Below, piece after piece: positions 61,635 through 64,000 of a DNA stretch of 64,000 bases. The stretch is from Symsagittifera roscoffensis (taxonomy: Eukaryota; Xenacoelomorpha; Acoela; Convolutidae): the NCBI RefSeq assembly GCF_963678635.1, contig NW_026971607.1, positions 1 to 64,000 of the forward strand, given 5' to 3'. The first letter of the stretch is position 1. The number at the start of each line of letters is the position of its first letter. The notes under the pieces were generated by a model that saw only the letters and a program-made list of their open reading frames with translations, ran no database searches and was not told where the DNA came from. The translations under genes and the position numbers were made by a program.

Positions 61635-64000
61635 ATGGCAGATCGATTCTAGAAGTCCATGCCATCAGCTTTGAAAAAACCCACACTTGATGAGTTGTAC
61701 AGACGCCTGAGGGACCTGGATTACACTCAAGTGGATGAGAGAATGGCAGTGATGCTGAATGCCATCCTCCAGTGGGAGGAACAGGGCGAGTGCCGGGAGT
61801 CTGCGACAGAAGCGGTTTCGATGGTAGGCTACACCACCGATGGAATATCCAACCAGGAGCAAACCAGGTGGCTGTCCTGGAACGTGGATGGAGCAATGAA
61901 GGGGTTCGGCTTGGCATGGAACCCTGGCTTGAGTAACAATACTGAGTATGGTGCAGGGGAGTTCCCACTGCCGATCAGACCATCAGTCAGATCCACGGGC
62001 CAGAGCACGAGTAAGACACCGTCGATGACACGGGCGCAACAAACGGGGGAAGCGTATCCAGACCTCAGTATCATGAAGAGAGAGCTTGAGAGGACTCAGC
62101 GGGAGAGGAACAAGGCGAACCTCAACCGGGATCAAGCGAAGCTCAAGAGAGATCAGGCGAAACTTGAGAGGGATCAAGCGGTCGTCGAAAAGGACCAATC
62201 GCGGAGGGGACTGGATATGTTGAGAGCTGAACATCTACAGGCAGAAAGAGTACGAGAGAATGCCGCGAAATGTGAGCAGCTGAAGTCGGAGCTTGAAAGG
62301 ATCCAGCAACGACAACGCGAGCTTGACATGCAGAAAGGGGCTAGGCCCAAAGATCGGGTGGTTACCAGCTCAAGGCCAGAGTCACGTATGGAGGTGGATG
62401 AAGCTCCTAGATCGAAGGGACGATTTAACCTCGATCGCGCGGCTCAAGAACATATGAATGAAGGGTTGGAGGTGTGGATACCAACTGAATCAGCGTCCTC
62501 CCTGCGTGGTGTAGAGACACAAGTAATACGCCCGTTGATGGACGTCGCGCTGCCTGGATATACACCAAGTTCAACCCGAGTAGTAGTCAGGTGAGTGGTA
62601 GCTCGTCACGACTGAAAGAGTTGCACGAGCGGCTACAGCTAAGGGGTCGTGAGAGTCCAGCAAGAGTGGAGCTACCCTCGACGTGGAGGGAGCAACCTGT
62701 CAGGAGTGTGGTGATCTCAAGTTACAAGAAAAATACGGAAGGCAGATACCACAGGCATAATCGGATGGACTGGAGCACGGCGCAGAGAGACAGGAGGGAT
62801 TGCTTCCATGGCGCGGCTTGGGTGGAATACCTCACGCAGCCACGTTTGCCTGAGGGAGTGGTCCACCTGATCATAGTGGACAGCTTGTTGCGGGTGCTGA
62901 CCCGGATTCAGTCCCATTGGCAAACGGGGATCTTGAGTTTCGCTGGAGCTGCGACGCCGCAGATGTTAGCAACACTTGAGATGCTAGGGATGGCAAGAGT
63001 ATACACGGTAACTCTGATGGTCGGGACGAATGACGTGTCTAGGGGGGAAGCAAGGAAGGTGACGAGGCTGCATGACAAGATGAGCTGCATTCTTGAGGAA
63101 TTGCGGTTTCAAATGGATCCTGCCATTCTTACGGTGTGCACCATTCCTTACAACATGAAAACGGACCAACATGCAATGGAGATGAATACAAAAGTGCGTA
63201 ACCTGAATGAAATAATCAGGCTGATACACCAAAGGAGCGTCCTCCCCGTTGGATTACTGGACGTAGCCGAGCAGATGGAGCGATCTGCTTTCCCTGACGA
63301 TGCATCCTCGGATGGGATTCACTTTGACAGGCCCAGAGGGGTGGAGTGGTTAAATGACGTCTTCCAAAGGCACATAAGCGCATTGGAAGCAGAGTTGCTA
63401 GAGACGGCCCAAGTCACGTTCGATCGGACCACCCCCAAATCCACCCTTCTTCAACCCGTGGGCTTTGTCCAGTCGCCTGGGAGCGATGGCCGATTCTAGA
63501 GACAGTTCGAGGAACAGCCGGACCAAGTTGCCAGGCGCCGCACCCATGGAGGCCGAAGAGGCAACGTCATCAACCCCTCAGGGTTCGGTAATATCCTCGG
63601 TCGTGGTGACGGAGAAAAAGAAACCGGAGAGGCCAACGGAGACCAGTAGGTCGAGATATGTGGAGAAGGTGAAGGAGATGGACTTGGAAGATTTGGAGTG
63701 CAGGCTAGAGTTGGCGGAAGCTTTGGGTCTTGAGCGGGTGTCGCACGAAGACTTGGGTAGACACCAGTGCGTGGACTGGCTGAAGGCTCACGAGACGCAT
63801 TTCTCGAGAGCGAAAATGATGGAGACAGCGGATCTGATTAGGATTCCCACGAAATCGGTCATGGGACCTATCAACTATAGGCCTCTCAAGTCACTGGGGA
63901 AACCGGGACTCGGGGTGGAGCCTCCCAAGCATCGAACCAGCATTGCCAGGTTTAGGTTGGCAACTCCAGCAGAGTTGAGGGTGGTGGACAAACTGTTGGA
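61635..64000 (+). pseudogene. ORF3 (SGNH hydrolase) pseudogene of element D, cut by window end
   Basis: The original ATG at 61635 is followed after five codons by TAG (TGG in A). Coiled coil at about 62060-62330. One base is missing near 62575. SGNH blocks: VDSL near 62876 (Gly to Val), FAGA near 62940, GTND near 63020, DGIHFD near 63312. A further frameshift near 63450 throws the reading into TAG at 63497; after that the original frame resumes and is open to the window end. Confidence 0.87.

Larger units (their letters stand above)
53941..64000 (+). mobile_element. Element D: 5'-truncated relative of A, running off the window
   Basis: Close relative of A at DNA level across gag, pol, spacer and ORF3. 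It starts abruptly in the capsid region of gag and lacks LTR, leader and gag N-terminus. At least ten frameshifts or stops mark it as dead, but it preserves ancestral states that A has lost (PR-RT continuity, RT Asp, zinc-knuckle His). Confidence 0.92.

Overview
The window is eukaryotic and almost wholly built from giant Ty3/gypsy-type (Metaviridae) LTR retroelements. I see four related elements and only about 65 bases (22791-22855) that belong to none of them. No ordinary host gene is recognisable. Balanced base composition in the coding parts, TTTTCAG-type splice acceptors and the element type suggest an invertebrate animal. A nematode is my best guess, held weakly, because no host gene is available to test it.

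Layout. Element A (+, before base 1 to 22790) is nearly complete: 5' LTR (first ~49 bases outside the window), primer-binding site, a 2.5 kb leader with two tandem-repeat arrays, gag-protease, pol (RT, RNase H, integrase, long C-terminal extension), a spacer with a strong splice acceptor, then extra ORFs (ORF3, ORF4, ORF5, and ORF6, which is really the end of ORF5), a purine-rich tract and the 3' LTR. Element C (-) is the 3' half of an older element. Its 3' LTR (22856-23712 plus 48172-48196) is split by element B. Its ORF5 and ORF4 remnants run to about 53949, where it is joined to element D. Element B (+, 23713-48171, about 24.5 kb) has both LTRs and the same gene order but is full of frameshifts and stops. 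Element D (+, about 53941 to beyond 64000) is a close relative of A. It has lost everything 5' of mid-gag and runs off the window inside ORF3.

Gene content. Gag carries coiled-coil, capsid-like and two CCHC-knuckle regions. Protease (DTGA), RT (YVDD), RNase H and integrase (HHCC, DD35E, GPF) follow in one long frame in the ancestral form. Two domains are unexpected. The last ~140 residues of Pol resemble a macro (ADP-ribose-binding-type) domain. ORF3, the first gene after the putative splice acceptor, holds an SGNH/GDSL hydrolase domain with its Ser, Asn and Asp-x-x-His motifs, followed by a possible second, degenerate SGNH-like fold. ORF4 and ORF5 are large, conserved between families and unrecognised; they show no envelope hallmarks.

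Regulation and history. The 11-base purine-rich motif next to each 3' LTR recurs inside pol in every copy that retains pol, suggesting several plus-strand priming sites. The ORF3-ORF5 block looks expressed from a spliced RNA. A is young (three LTR substitutions seen) but carries four apparent lesions: a lost His in a zinc knuckle, a 14-base net deletion between protease and RT, a lost RT catalytic Asp, and a stop in ORF5. B's LTRs differ at about twenty sites. C is older than B because B sits inside its LTR.
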